A DNA stretch of 64,000 nt, taken from contig NZ_CP112880.1 in NCBI RefSeq assembly GCF_028747205.1, forward strand, positions 1,922,001 through 1,986,000, read 5' to 3'. Under the pieces are notes generated by a model. That model saw only the letters and a list, made by a program, of their open reading frames with translations. It had not been told where the DNA came from and made no database searches. Both the position numbers and the translations under genes were made by a program. This document shows positions 36,998 to 45,925 of the stretch, piece by piece; the stretch's first letter is position 1; each line of letters begins with the position of its first letter. Source of the stretch: Streptomyces sp. CA-278952. GTDB lineage: Bacteria; Actinomycetota; Actinomycetes; Streptomycetales; Streptomycetaceae.

Positions 36998-37017
36998 CCG
37001 CTCGCGGCGGGCACGGA

Positions 37018-37069
37018 AACGGCGGACGGGCGGCGGGCTCCTCACCGGAGCCGCCGCCCGTCCGCCGTT
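37018..37069. terminator. bidirectional terminator, Prim-Pol-like / ftsY
   Basis: AACGGCGGACGGGCGGCGG (from 37018) then GCTCC pairs with GGAGCC... to CCGCCGTT (37047-37069) around a 5-nt loop, with one bulged G. The stem is about 23 bp between convergent genes. Confidence 0.88.
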
Positions 37070-37085
37070 CGGATGCGAGGTGGGG

Positions 37086-38294
37086 TCAGTCGCCGATCAG
37101 GGCGTCCACGAAGGCGCCCGGCTCGAACGGGGCGAGGTCGTCCGCCCCCTCACCGAGGCCGATCAGCTTCACCGGTACGCCCAGCTCGCGCTGGACCGCG
37201 ATGACGATGCCGCCCTTGGCGGTGCCGTCGAGCTTGGTGAGGACGATGCCGGTGATGTTGACGACCTCCGCGAACACCCGGGCCTGGACGAGGCCGTTCT
37301 GCCCGGTGGTGGCGTCGAGGACGAGCAGAATCTCGTCCAGCGGGCCGTGCTTCTCCACGACGCGCTTGACCTTGCCCAGCTCGTCCATGAGGCCGGTCTT
37401 GGTGTGCAGCCGCCCCGCGGTGTCGATGAGGACGACGTCCGCGCCCTCGGCGATGCCTTCCTTGACCGCGTCGTAGGCGATCGACGCCGGGTCGCCGCCC
37501 TCGGGCCCGCGGACCGTGCGCGCGCCGACCCGCTCGCCCCAGGTCTGGAGCTGGTCGGCGGCGGCGGCGCGGAAAGTGTCGGCCGCGCCGAGCACCACGC
37601 TGCGGCCGTCGGCGACGAGCACCCGGGCCAGCTTGCCGGTGGTGGTGGTCTTGCCGGTGCCGTTGACACCGACGACCATGACGACGCCGGGGGTCTCGGC
37701 GCCGCCCTCGGTCCTGACCTCGCGGTCGAAGTCCGGGCCGAGCAGCGTGATCAGCTCTTCGCGGAGCAGGGTGCGCAGGTCCTCGGGGGTGCGGGTGCCG
37801 AGCACCCGGACGCGCTCACGGAGCCGCTCGACCAGTTCCTGGGTGGGGGCGACGCCGACGTCGGCGGTGAGGAGGGTGTCCTCGATCTCCTCCCAGGTGT
37901 CCTCGTCGAGGTTGTCGCGGGAGAGCAGGGTGAGGAGCCCCTTGCCCAGCGAGTTCTGCGAGCGGGCGAGCCGGGCCCGCAGGCGGACGAGCCGGCCGGC
38001 GGTGGGTTCGGGGACCTCCAGCGCGGGCGGCGCGGGGGCCTCGGCGACCGGGGCCTCCTCCGCGGGGGCGGTGGCGTCCGGGAGACCGACTTCGTCGATG
38101 GTGCGCCGCGCTTCGTCGCGCGGCGTCTCGGCCTCCTCGCCGACCTGCGGTTCGGCGGGAGGAGTGATGGTCGGCGCGCTCGGCGGCGGGGGCGGCAGCT
38201 TCTTCTTGCGGCTGCCGACCACGAGCCCGCCGACCAGGCCGACAGCGACCAGGGCGATGACTACAGCGAGGATGACGATTTCGACGAGTTCCAT
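37086..38294 (-). CDS. ftsY: SRP receptor GTPase FtsY
   Basis: The product is 402 aa. An N-terminal membrane helix (VEIVILAVVIALVAVGLVGG) and basic VGSRKKK are followed by a Pro/Ala/Glu linker (to about residue 100) and the NG domain. Motifs: GVNGTGKTTTTGKLA (P-loop), DTFRAAAADQL, DTAGRLHTK, TKLDGTAKGG. It receives Ffh-ribosome complexes at the membrane. ATG 38294 was chosen because MELVEIVIL begins the anchor; the frame to 38375 has no ribosome site. Confidence 0.96.
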   Translation of the reverse strand: MELVEIVILAVVIALVAVGLVGGLVVGSRKKKLPPPPPSAPTITPPAEPQVGEEAETPRDEARRTIDEVGLPDATAPAEEAPVAEAPAPPALEVPEPTAGRLVRLRARLARSQNSLGKGLLTLLSRDNLDEDTWEEIEDTLLTADVGVAPTQELVERLRERVRVLGTRTPEDLRTLLREELITLLGPDFDREVRTEGGAETPGVVMVVGVNGTGKTTTTGKLARVLVADGRSVVLGAADTFRAAAADQLQTWGERVGARTVRGPEGGDPASIAYDAVKEGIAEGADVVLIDTAGRLHTKTGLMDELGKVKRVVEKHGPLDEILLVLDATTGQNGLVQARVFAEVVNITGIVLTKLDGTAKGGIVIAVQRELGVPVKLIGLGEGADDLAPFEPGAFVDALIGD

Positions 38295-38411
38295 AACCCG
38301 TCCAGTATCGGCCACGGCCGTGCCGCGGGCGCGGCCCCTGCTGGCCCCCCGGCGATCCATCGGGGCCATATGCACCTTTTGGCGGTAATGCGGACGCCAC
38401 CCCCTACCCTT

Positions 38412-38426
38412 CTGACGCTACGTCAG
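38412..38426. promoter_or_regulatory. 15-bp perfect dyad upstream of LLM oxidoreductase
   Basis: CTGACG-CTA-CGTCAG is a perfect inverted repeat lying 84 bp before the LLM gene start and about 120 bp before ftsY. Its size and spacing suit a dimeric repressor operator; the protein is unknown. Confidence 0.4.
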
Positions 38427-38509
38427 CTACGGTGCCGCCGCCCACCAGATATCCCCCTGCTTGCCTGCCCGACTGCTCGACTGCCCGCCTCGGCGAAGGG
38501 ACGCCTCCG

Positions 38510-39487
38510 ATGGCCTTCACAGTGGTCCGGTTCAATCTCGTCGATCCGGAAGCCGCACCCGTATCGCTCTCGGCCCGCTATCGCGCCGCCCTGGAGATGG
38601 CGGCGTACGCGGACGAGCACGGCGTCGACACGGTGCAGACCGAGGAGCACCACGGGGTGGCGAACTCCTGGCTGCCCTCCCCGTTCACCTTCGCCGGGGC
38701 GGTCTTCGGCGCCACCCGCCGGATCGCGGTGACCGTCTCGGCGATCATCGGTCCGCTGCACGACCCGTTGCGTCTCGCGGAGGACATCGCGGTGCTGGAC
38801 CTGCTGAGCGCGGGCCGGCTGGTGACGGTCGCGGGGATCGGCTACCGCCCCGAGGAGTACGAGCGGGCCGGGGTCGAGTGGGGGCGGCGCGGCAGGCTCC
38901 AGGACGAGCTGCTGGAGACGCTGCTGGCGGCGTGGACCGGGGAGCCGTTCTCGTACCGGGGCCGTACGGTACGCGTCACCCCACGCCCGTACACACGCCC
39001 GCACCCGATGCTGCTGGTCGGCGGCAGCTCACGGGCGGCGGCGCGGCGGGCGGCCCGGCTGGGACTGCCGCTGTTCCCGAGCGCGCATCTGCCGGAGCTG
39101 GAGGCGTACTACCACGAGCGGCGCGCGGTCCACGGGACGGAGGGCTTCTGCATGATGCCCGCGGAGCGCACGCCGCTGCTGCACGTGTCCGAGGACCCGG
39201 ACCGTACGTGGGCGGAGCACGGCGAGCACCTGCTGCACGAGGCGCGCACCTACGCCTCCTGGCAGTCCGAGGACATCCGCTCGGCCGTCCGCTCGGCGGC
39301 GACGACGGTGGCGGAGCTGCGCGAGGAGGGGGTGTACCGCATCGTCACGCCGGACGAGCTGAAGGCCCTGGAGGCGGAGAGCCTGGTGCTGCACCCGCTG
39401 TGCGGCGGGATGCCGGTGGAGGAGGGATGGCGCAGCCTGCGGCTGTTCTGCGAAGCCCTGGAAAAGCCGGCGGCCCCGGCTCGGTGA
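38510..39487 (+). CDS. LLM class flavin-dependent oxidoreductase
   Basis: The product is 325 aa of the bacterial luciferase-like TIM-barrel family, using FMN or F420. Typical stretches are TVQTEEHHGVANSW, IAVTVSAIIGPLHDPLRLAE and DLLSAGRLVTVAGIGYRPEE, with the substrate-loop region near TRPHPMLLVGGSS. The ATG at 38510 follows GAAGGGACGCC. Its substrate cannot be told. It sits alone between ftsY and glcP, convergent with glcP, and its stop codon lies within the shared terminator stem. Confidence 0.88.
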   Translation: MAFTVVRFNLVDPEAAPVSLSARYRAALEMAAYADEHGVDTVQTEEHHGVANSWLPSPFTFAGAVFGATRRIAVTVSAIIGPLHDPLRLAEDIAVLDLLSAGRLVTVAGIGYRPEEYERAGVEWGRRGRLQDELLETLLAAWTGEPFSYRGRTVRVTPRPYTRPHPMLLVGGSSRAAARRAARLGLPLFPSAHLPELEAYYHERRAVHGTEGFCMMPAERTPLLHVSEDPDRTWAEHGEHLLHEARTYASWQSEDIRSAVRSAATTVAELREEGVYRIVTPDELKALEAESLVLHPLCGGMPVEEGWRSLRLFCEALEKPAAPAR

Positions 39488-39496
39488 GCCGGGGCC
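39470..39496. terminator. terminator spanning the LLM gene stop codon
   Basis: CGGCCCCGGCTC (39470-39481) and GAGCCGGGGCCG (39485-39496) form a perfect 12-bp stem with a 3-nt loop. The LLM stop TGA (39485-39487) is in the right arm. glcP converges from the other side. Confidence 0.8.
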
Positions 39497-39529
39497 GCGC
39501 GGTGCGAGGAGAGGGGCAGCGGGACGCCC

Positions 39530-40948
39530 CTAGCCCATCTCTTCCAACGCCTTGCCCTTGGTCTCCTTCACGAATTTCAGCACGAAGGGGATCGAGAGCA
39601 CGGCGAAGCAGGCGTAGATGATGTATGTCCCCGAGAGGTTCCACTCCGAGAGGCTCGGGAAGCTGGCGGTGATCGCCCAGTTGGCGATCCACTGCGCGAA
39701 GACGGCGACGCCGAGGGCGGCCGCGCGCAGCCGGTTCGGGAACATCTCACCCAGGAAGACCCAGACGACGACACCCCACGACAGGGCGAAGAAGAGCACG
39801 AAGACGTGGGCGGCGATCAGGGCCACGATGCCCTGGGTCTCGGGGAGTTTGCCGTCGACCAGGTCCGCGGAGAACGCCCACGCCTCGACCGCGAGCGCGA
39901 CGGCCATGCCGACCGAGCCGACGAGGGCGAGCGGCCTGCGGCCCACCCGGTCGACCAGCACCATCGCGATCACCGTGCCGATGATGTTGATGATCGACGT
40001 GGTGAACGAGTAGAAGAACGAGTCGGTCGGGTCGATGCCGACGGACTGCCACAGCGTCGCCGAGTAGTAGAACGCGACGTTGATGCCGACGAGCTGCTGG
40101 AACATCGACAGGCCGATGCCGACCCAGACGATGGGCAGGAAGAAGAAGCGGTTGCCGAGCAGGTCCTTGAAGGAGGACTTGTGCTCGCGGTGCATGGCGG
40201 TCTCGATCTCGGCCACCCGGGCGTCGAGGTCGATGTTCTTCCCCTCGACCTCTTCGAGGATCTTGCGGGCTTCGGCCTTCTTGCCGACGGAGATGAGGAA
40301 GCGCGGGGACTCGGGGATGGCGAAGGAGAGCAGCCCGTACAGGATGGCCGGGACGACCATCACGCCGAGCATCCACTGCCAGGCCTCCAGGCCGAGGATC
40401 TCGCCGCGCTGGTCGCCGTCGGCGATCTGGAGGACGGCGTAGTTCACCAGCTGGGAGATGGCGATGCCGATGACGATCGCGGCCTGCTGGAAGGAGCCGA
40501 GCCGTCCGCGGTAGGCCGGCGGGGAGACCTCGGCGATGTAGGCCGGGCCGATCACGGAGGCCATGCCGATGGCGAAGCCGCCGATGATGCGCCACATCGC
40601 CAGGTCCCAGAGCGCGAACGGCAGCGCCGAGCCGATCGCGCTGGCCGTGAAGAGCACCGAGGCGATCTGCATGCAGCGGATGCGGCCGATCCGGTCCGCG
40701 ATCCGGCCGGCGGTGGCGGCGCCGATCGCACAGCCGATCAGTGCGATGGCGATGACCTGGGCGAGCGTGCCGGAGCCGATGTCGTACCGGTCGCGGATCG
40801 CCTCGACGGCCCCGTTGATGACGGAGCTGTCGTAGCCGAAGAGGAAGCCTCCCATCGCCGCGGCGGCGGTGATGAAGATGACATGGCCGAGGTGGTCCGG
40901 ATGGGCCGCCCGGGCCCCGGACTCGGGTCCGTTCGCAGTGCTGGTCAC
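39530..40948 (-). CDS. glcP: glucose permease GlcP (MFS sugar porter)
   Basis: The product is 472 aa with 12 membrane helices. Sugar-porter signatures are present: GGFLFGYDSSVINGA, GRIADRIGR, PESPRFLIS, QQLVGINVAFYYS and DRVGRRPLAL. S. coelicolor GlcP, a glucose/H+ symporter of the same length and genomic position next to smc, is its main glucose uptake system. GTG 40948 follows CAGGAGTTCAC; starts further upstream lack a site. Export or other hexoses cannot be excluded by sequence. Confidence 0.9.
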   Translation of the reverse strand: MTSTANGPESGARAAHPDHLGHVIFITAAAAMGGFLFGYDSSVINGAVEAIRDRYDIGSGTLAQVIAIALIGCAIGAATAGRIADRIGRIRCMQIASVLFTASAIGSALPFALWDLAMWRIIGGFAIGMASVIGPAYIAEVSPPAYRGRLGSFQQAAIVIGIAISQLVNYAVLQIADGDQRGEILGLEAWQWMLGVMVVPAILYGLLSFAIPESPRFLISVGKKAEARKILEEVEGKNIDLDARVAEIETAMHREHKSSFKDLLGNRFFFLPIVWVGIGLSMFQQLVGINVAFYYSATLWQSVGIDPTDSFFYSFTTSIINIIGTVIAMVLVDRVGRRPLALVGSVGMAVALAVEAWAFSADLVDGKLPETQGIVALIAAHVFVLFFALSWGVVVWVFLGEMFPNRLRAAALGVAVFAQWIANWAITASFPSLSEWNLSGTYIIYACFAVLSIPFVLKFVKETKGKALEEMG

Positions 40949-41164
40949 GTGAACTCCTGATGCCTGGCCGCAAGTCAGACGTGGGGGATGAGCCTTCCCA
41001 GTGGGGCACAACATTCGGCCCGCCACCACTTGAAGGCGTAATCAACTTTGCAGAGGTTATGCGTTCAAGAAGCGAAGTCAAACAGCGGGTCGATCCGATC
41101 TCGATCCGCGTGTACCCAGGAGTGCGCGAAAGGTGCGTTGGACTTCTGATGATTCGGTAAAAAG

Positions 41165-44100
41165 TCAGCGCAGCCGTTGGCTGATGACCTTCGAGACCCC
41201 GTCGCCCTGCATGGACACGCCGTACAGCGCGTCGGCGACCTCCATCGTCCGCTTCTGGTGGGTGATCACGATGAGCTGGGAGCTCTCCTGGAGCTCCGCC
41301 ATGATCCGGATCAGCCGTTGCAGGTTGGTGTCGTCGAGCGCGGCCTCGACCTCGTCCATCACATAGAACGGGCTGGGCCGGGCCTTGAAGATCGCGACCA
41401 GCAGCGCCACCGCCGTCAGGGACCGTTCGCCGCCCGACAGCAGGGAGAGCCGCTTCACCTTCTTGCCCGGCGGACGCGCCTCGACGTCCACCCCGGTGGC
41501 GAGCATGTTCCCCGGGTCGGTCAGGACGAGCCGCCCCTCGCCGCCGGGGAAGAGCCGTGAGAAGACCCCCTCGAACTCGCGGGCGGTGTCCCGGTAGGCC
41601 TCCGTGAAGACCTGCTCGACCCGCTCGTCGACCTCCTTGATCACCTGGAGCAGATCGGCCCGGGTCTTCTTCAGGTCTTCAAGCTGTTCGGAGAGGAACT
41701 TGTGCCGTTCCTCCAGCGCCGAGAACTCCTCCAGGGCGAGCGGATTCACCTTCCCGAGTTGCTGGTACGCCCGTTCGGCCGACCGCAGCCGCTTCTCCTG
41801 CTCGGGCCGCAGATACGCCTTCGGCCGGTTACGGGGATGCTCCGGGTCCTCCGGCAGCTCCTCGCCCTCGGCGGCGGGCGACGGGGGCACGAGCTGGTCC
41901 GGCCCGTACTCGGAGACCAGCCCGGCGGGCTCCACACCCAGCTCCTCCAGGGCCTTGGCCTCCAGCTGTTCGATCCGCAGCCGCTTCTCCGCGCCCAGCA
42001 CCTCGCCCCGGTGGACCGAGTCGGTGAGCTTGTCCAGCTCGCCCTTCAGCCCCCGGCCCCGGTCGCGCTCGACGGCCAGCTCACGCTCCCGCTCGCCCTT
42101 CGCCGCCTCGGCCGCCGTCCGCTCCTGGTCGGCCCGTACGAGGGACACCTCGACGTGTGCCAGCAGCTGACGGGCGCCATAGGCCACGGCGGAGGCGACC
42201 TCGGCCTCGTACCGCAGCCGGGCCCGGCGCTGTTCGGCACGGGTGCGCGCCTCCCGTTCGACGCGGGCGGCCCGGTCCAGCGCATCGGCGCGGCCGGCCA
42301 GCGCCCTGACCCGCTCCTCGTGGGTACGGGCCTGGAGCCGGGCCTCCATCTCGGTCTGGCGGGCATTGGCCCCGTCGGCGGCGAGCCGGTCCCGCCGCGA
42401 CGTGTCGGGCTCCTCCTCGGCCGGGGCCTCCTCGGCGACCAGCAGCCGTTCGGCCAGCTCCTCGGCCTCCTCCGTCGCCCGCTCCAGGGCCTCCTGGGCG
42501 CGGGCTGCGGACGCGGTCATGCGCTCCGCCTCGCCGGCCGCGCCCCGGGCCTGCCCGGCGAGCCGCCCGAGCTGCTGGGCGAAGCCGGACTTCTCCCGCT
42601 CGGCCGCCCGGCGGCGCTCCGCCAGCTCCTCGACGAGCGCGGTCCGCTCCGTGCGCCGCTCCCCCGCCAGGCGCTGGGCCTCGGCGAGCTCCTCGCACCG
42701 CACGGCGAGGTCGGCCAGCTCGGCGGCGGCCTCGTCGACGGAGGCCTGCACCTCCAGAAGGCTGGGCGCCCCGGCCGACCCGCCGTGGGCGAAGTGGACG
42801 GAGAGCACGTCGCCTTCAGCGGTCACCGCGGTGGTCCCGGGGTGCGCGGCCACCAGTTCCTCGGCCTCCTCCAGCGTCCCGACGACCACCATGTCCTGTA
42901 CGAGGCTGCGTACGGCCCCGAGCAGCGCCGTGGGCCCGCGCACCAGGTCGGCGACGGCGGGCGCGGCGAGGACGGTGGCCGTCCCGGCACGGCCCGCCGG
43001 GTGTGCCGCGGCGTCGGTGCCGCTCCGCGCCGCCGACCCGGGTTCCACGCCCCCCTGCGCGGGCAGCACGGCGGAGGCGGTCTTCTCCGAGGCCTCCCGT
43101 ACGGGTGCCTGCTCCGGTACGTGACGGGGTGCGGCGGGAACGCTGTCCGCAGGGCCCGCACTGCCAACACTGCCAACACTGCCCGCACTGTTTGCGGGGC
43201 CCGCACCATCCACGCTGTCCGCGCTGCCAACACTGTCCGCGCCCAGCAGCATCGCCGCGCGCCCCGCGTCCCGTTCGCGCAGCAGCCGGATCGCGTCGGC
43301 GGCCGTGGCCGGGTCCGTGACGGCCACGGCGTCCGCCGCCGTGCCGAGCGCGGCGGCGACCGCGATCTCGTAACCGGGCTCGATGGTCAGCAGTTCGGCG
43401 GCCGGGCCGAGGAGTCCGGCCGGCCGGTCCCGGGCCCCGAGCAGCGCGCCCGTACCGTCCTTGCGGCGCAGCCCCAGGGCCAACGCCTCGTGCCGCGCCG
43501 CGACCGCCGCCCGCCTGCGCTCGGCGGCGGTCGCCTCGTCGCGCGCCGTGCTGTGGGCGGCCCGGGCCTCCGCGAGGGCCTGCTCGGCCTCCTCATGGCG
43601 GCCGGTCAGCTCCTCGTCGGCCCCGTCCAGCCCCTCGACCTCGGCCTTGAGCTGCTCGTACTCCTCCTGGGCGCTCGCCGCGCGCTCCTGCGCCTCGTCG
43701 CGCGAGGCGGCGAGCCGGTCGATCTCGGCCTGTGCCGAACCGGCCCGGCCGCGGGCCGCGTTGACCTGGCCGTTCAGCCGGGCGAGCCCTTCGCGCCGGT
43801 CCGCGATGGCGCGGGCCGCGTCCTTGAGCCGGCGCTCCTCGGCGGCCAGCTCGCGTTCCAGGTCGGCGCGGTGGGCGACGGTGTCCTCCAGCGCGTGTTC
43901 GGCCGCTTCCAGGGCCGCCGTCAGCTCCGCCTCCTGCTCGCGGATCCGGGCGGCCTCGCGCTCCAGGTCCTCGGGGTCGCGGCCCCGGCGCTCCTCGGGG
44001 GGCGCCTCGGAGGCGCTGCGGACCCGGGCGTCGGCCAGCGAGATCGTGCCGCGGACCCGCTCGGCCAGCTGCGACAGCTCGTACCAGGTCTGCTGCGCGC

Positions 44101-44953
44101 GCTGGAGCCGGGGCGCGAGCCGGCGTACCTCGCCCTCCAGCTCGGCCTCCCGCGCGAGCGCCGTCCTCAGCTCGGCCTCGGCCGCGTCCTTGCGCTTCTT
44201 CAGCTCAGCCTCGTCGGCGATCTCGTCGCGCAGCGCGTCCCGCAGGGTCACCAGGTCGTCCGCGAGGAGCCTGAGCCGGGCGTCGCGCAGGTCGGCCTGG
44301 ATGACGGCGGCCCGGCGGGCGACGGCGGCCTGTCGGCCGAGCGGCTTGAGCTGGCGGCGCAGTTCGTCGGTGAGGTCCTGGACCCGGGCCAGGTTGGCGC
44401 CCATCGCGTCCAGCTTCCGCAGCGCCTTCTCTTTGCGCTTGCGGTGCTTCAGGACGCCCGCGGCCTCCTCGATGAAGGCCCGGCGGCCCATCGGGTCGGC
44501 GTGCAGCACGGAGTCCAACTGGCCCTGCCCGACGATGACGTGCATCTCGCGGCCGATGCCGGAGTCGGAGAGGAGTTCCTGGATGTCGAGCAGCCGGCAG
44601 GTGTCGCCATTGATCTGGTATTCGCTGCCGCCATTGCGGAACATGATCCGGGTGATCGTCACTTCGGCGTACTCGATGGGCAATGCACCGTCGGAATTGT
44701 CGATGGTCAGCGACACTTCGGCGCGGCCGAGCGGGGGCCGCCCGGTCGTCCCGGCGAAGATCACGTCTTCCATCTTGCCGCCGCGCAGGGATTTGGCGCC
44801 CTGTTCCCCCATGACCCAGGAGAGCGCGTCCACCACATTGGATTTACCGGATCCATTGGGACCGACGACGCAGGTGATCCCCGGTTCGAACCGCAGGGTG
44901 GTGGCGGACGCGAACGATTTGAAACCACGCAGGGTCAGGGCCTTGAGGTGCAC
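41165..44953 (-). CDS. smc: chromosome segregation ATPase SMC
   Basis: The product is 1262 aa. The N-terminal head has Walker A GPNGSGKSNVVDALSWVMG, and the C-terminal head has the signature LSLLSGGERSLTAVALL and Walker B FYVMDEVEAALDD. Two long coiled coils flank a hinge near residues 500-700. Inside the hinge, residues about 569-655 are a Ser/Gly/Ala/Asp-rich repeat region (SVGSADSVDGAGPANSAG) that should make it about 75 residues longer than S. coelicolor SMC. With ScpA/ScpB (not here) it condenses chromosomes before sporulation septation. The start is GTG. Confidence 0.95.
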   Translation of the reverse strand: MHLKALTLRGFKSFASATTLRFEPGITCVVGPNGSGKSNVVDALSWVMGEQGAKSLRGGKMEDVIFAGTTGRPPLGRAEVSLTIDNSDGALPIEYAEVTITRIMFRNGGSEYQINGDTCRLLDIQELLSDSGIGREMHVIVGQGQLDSVLHADPMGRRAFIEEAAGVLKHRKRKEKALRKLDAMGANLARVQDLTDELRRQLKPLGRQAAVARRAAVIQADLRDARLRLLADDLVTLRDALRDEIADEAELKKRKDAAEAELRTALAREAELEGEVRRLAPRLQRAQQTWYELSQLAERVRGTISLADARVRSASEAPPEERRGRDPEDLEREAARIREQEAELTAALEAAEHALEDTVAHRADLERELAAEERRLKDAARAIADRREGLARLNGQVNAARGRAGSAQAEIDRLAASRDEAQERAASAQEEYEQLKAEVEGLDGADEELTGRHEEAEQALAEARAAHSTARDEATAAERRRAAVAARHEALALGLRRKDGTGALLGARDRPAGLLGPAAELLTIEPGYEIAVAAALGTAADAVAVTDPATAADAIRLLRERDAGRAAMLLGADSVGSADSVDGAGPANSAGSVGSVGSAGPADSVPAAPRHVPEQAPVREASEKTASAVLPAQGGVEPGSAARSGTDAAAHPAGRAGTATVLAAPAVADLVRGPTALLGAVRSLVQDMVVVGTLEEAEELVAAHPGTTAVTAEGDVLSVHFAHGGSAGAPSLLEVQASVDEAAAELADLAVRCEELAEAQRLAGERRTERTALVEELAERRRAAEREKSGFAQQLGRLAGQARGAAGEAERMTASAARAQEALERATEEAEELAERLLVAEEAPAEEEPDTSRRDRLAADGANARQTEMEARLQARTHEERVRALAGRADALDRAARVEREARTRAEQRRARLRYEAEVASAVAYGARQLLAHVEVSLVRADQERTAAEAAKGERERELAVERDRGRGLKGELDKLTDSVHRGEVLGAEKRLRIEQLEAKALEELGVEPAGLVSEYGPDQLVPPSPAAEGEELPEDPEHPRNRPKAYLRPEQEKRLRSAERAYQQLGKVNPLALEEFSALEERHKFLSEQLEDLKKTRADLLQVIKEVDERVEQVFTEAYRDTAREFEGVFSRLFPGGEGRLVLTDPGNMLATGVDVEARPPGKKVKRLSLLSGGERSLTAVALLVAIFKARPSPFYVMDEVEAALDDTNLQRLIRIMAELQESSQLIVITHQKRTMEVADALYGVSMQGDGVSKVISQRLR

Positions 44954-45275
44954 GCCGCCGGACTCTACCTTTCACTCTCGGTTTCGCTGATGAAGGTGCA
45001 GGGCACATCAGACGGTAAGCGAAGGCCGGTACGTCCGGGGTGGGGGTCGGGCAAAGAAAAAGGGACGCCGAGGCGTCCCTGTGAATCTTGCTGGTGTCTG
45101 CGTGAAGCCAGCTGCCGGTCCCGCGCGGTGCACCGCAGAACGACCGGACAACGACGTCCCCGGCAGTGCGGGGACCCCGGTGTTCGGGGACGGCGATCCG
45201 TGACGCGAGACGAATCAGAGATGTTCCGAGGCTACTGAGCGTGCCCGGCCCGACCGGCCCGAGGGGCCAGGGTGG
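44954..45275. other. gene-free gap, smc / 70-aa gene
   Basis: This 322-bp gap contains a classic intrinsic terminator at 45062-45079 and, beyond it, the presumed smc promoter. I see no gene or other repeat in it. Confidence 0.6.
45062..45079 (-). terminator. intrinsic terminator
   Basis: On the minus strand GGGACGC and GCGTCCC form a 7-8 bp stem with a tiny loop, followed at once by TTTTTCTTT. It ends transcription from the 70-aa gene before smc. Such T-runs are rare in this genome. Confidence 0.92.
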
Positions 45276-45488
45276 TCAGGTCAGCGCAGGCTCGCCCTGG
45301 GGTACGTCGATGTCGATGCTGTCGAGCAGCGACTCTTGGTGCTGGGCGGCGGCGTTGAGCGCGTCGTTCTCGTCCTGGATCCGGTTGAGCTCGGATTCCA
45401 GGTCCTGGACGCGCTGCTGGAGCCGTCGCATCTCGGCGAGGAGTCGCGGGTCGGAACCGCCGACGTAACCGAGAAGCGCCTTTGCCAT
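45276..45488 (-). CDS. 70-aa conserved coiled-coil protein
   Basis: It begins MAKALLGYVGGSDPRLLAEM, followed by a coiled coil (RRLQQRVQDLESELNRIQDE) and ends DIDVPQGEPALT. I recall near-identical small proteins in other streptomycetes but no assigned function. ATG 45488 has a GGAGG site 10 nt upstream. The leader contains a structured 79-nt element. A T-run terminator follows about 200 bp later, so it is probably a single-gene transcript. The heptads suggest an oligomer or a partner-binding helix. Confidence 0.85.
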   Translation of the reverse strand: MAKALLGYVGGSDPRLLAEMRRLQQRVQDLESELNRIQDENDALNAAAQHQESLLDSIDIDVPQGEPALT

Positions 45489-45545
45489 GATGGATGGTCC
45501 TCCACAATGAGTGACCGACCGATGCGGTGTGGGTCGTCTGGGGAT

Positions 45546-45624
45546 CGCACCCGCGGTGCTCGGCAGGGCTCTTTCACCACTGCGGTTCTGCTGCTAATCA
45601 GCTCTACCGAACAGCTAAGGTGCG
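45546..45624 (-). promoter_or_regulatory. 79-nt structured, tRNA-like leader element
   Basis: On the minus strand CGCACCT (45624-45618) pairs with GGGTGCG (45552-45546), closing the element. Inside are GTTC...GAAC (45612-45609/45588-45585) enclosing GCTG-ATTAG-CAGC, and GCAG...CTGC (45583-45563). AGCTGTTCGGTAGAGCT mimics a tRNA D-arm, but no anticodon or T-arm forms. It ends about 57 nt before the start of the 70-aa gene, so it may be a leader RNA or a tRNA relic. Confidence 0.4.
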
Positions 45625-45652
45625 CGGGGTTTTCAGCGTCTCACCAAAAAGT

Positions 45653-45663
45653 TTGACGGTCAA
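45653..45663. promoter_or_regulatory. TTGAC-G-GTCAA dyad
   Basis: This perfect 11-bp palindrome lies upstream of the structured leader. TTGACC on the minus strand could serve as a -35 box, though no matching -10 is visible. Confidence 0.3.
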
Positions 45664-45925
45664 CACGATCACACCCTGTGTACCCGGGCGTCCGGGGGTG
45701 CGCCGCCGGACGATCATGCGGCGCGACTCTCCTGCGGGACCCCGAGGGGTGTGCGGATCTTCGTCAATGCCGCAGCCTTGCACGACATCCCGCATCTGGC
45801 AACCATCGGCCGCCGCCGGGTCCCGTCGCAGGTCATTTCGGGTGCGGGCGCCACATGGGCGTTCCGGTGACCGTTCGGCGCGCGACGTTCACCGAGCGGA
45901 TCCGAAGGCCCCGCGCGGGGCGGGA

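Larger units (their letters stand above)
45489..45925. other. gap upstream of the 70-aa gene
   Basis: This 437-bp gap contains the structured element (45546-45624) and an 11-bp dyad (45653-45663). The remainder, to the acylphosphatase stop, shows nothing I can name. Confidence 0.55.

Noticed and set aside
41702..45238. An 1178-codon plus-strand frame across smc
   Set aside because: It is antisense to SMC, whose Walker and signature motifs are intact; the translation is low-complexity shadow.
45546..45624. A functional tRNA gene
   Set aside because: A D-arm-like stretch and a pairing end-stem exist, but no anticodon stem-loop or T-arm can be drawn, so it is not called as tRNA.
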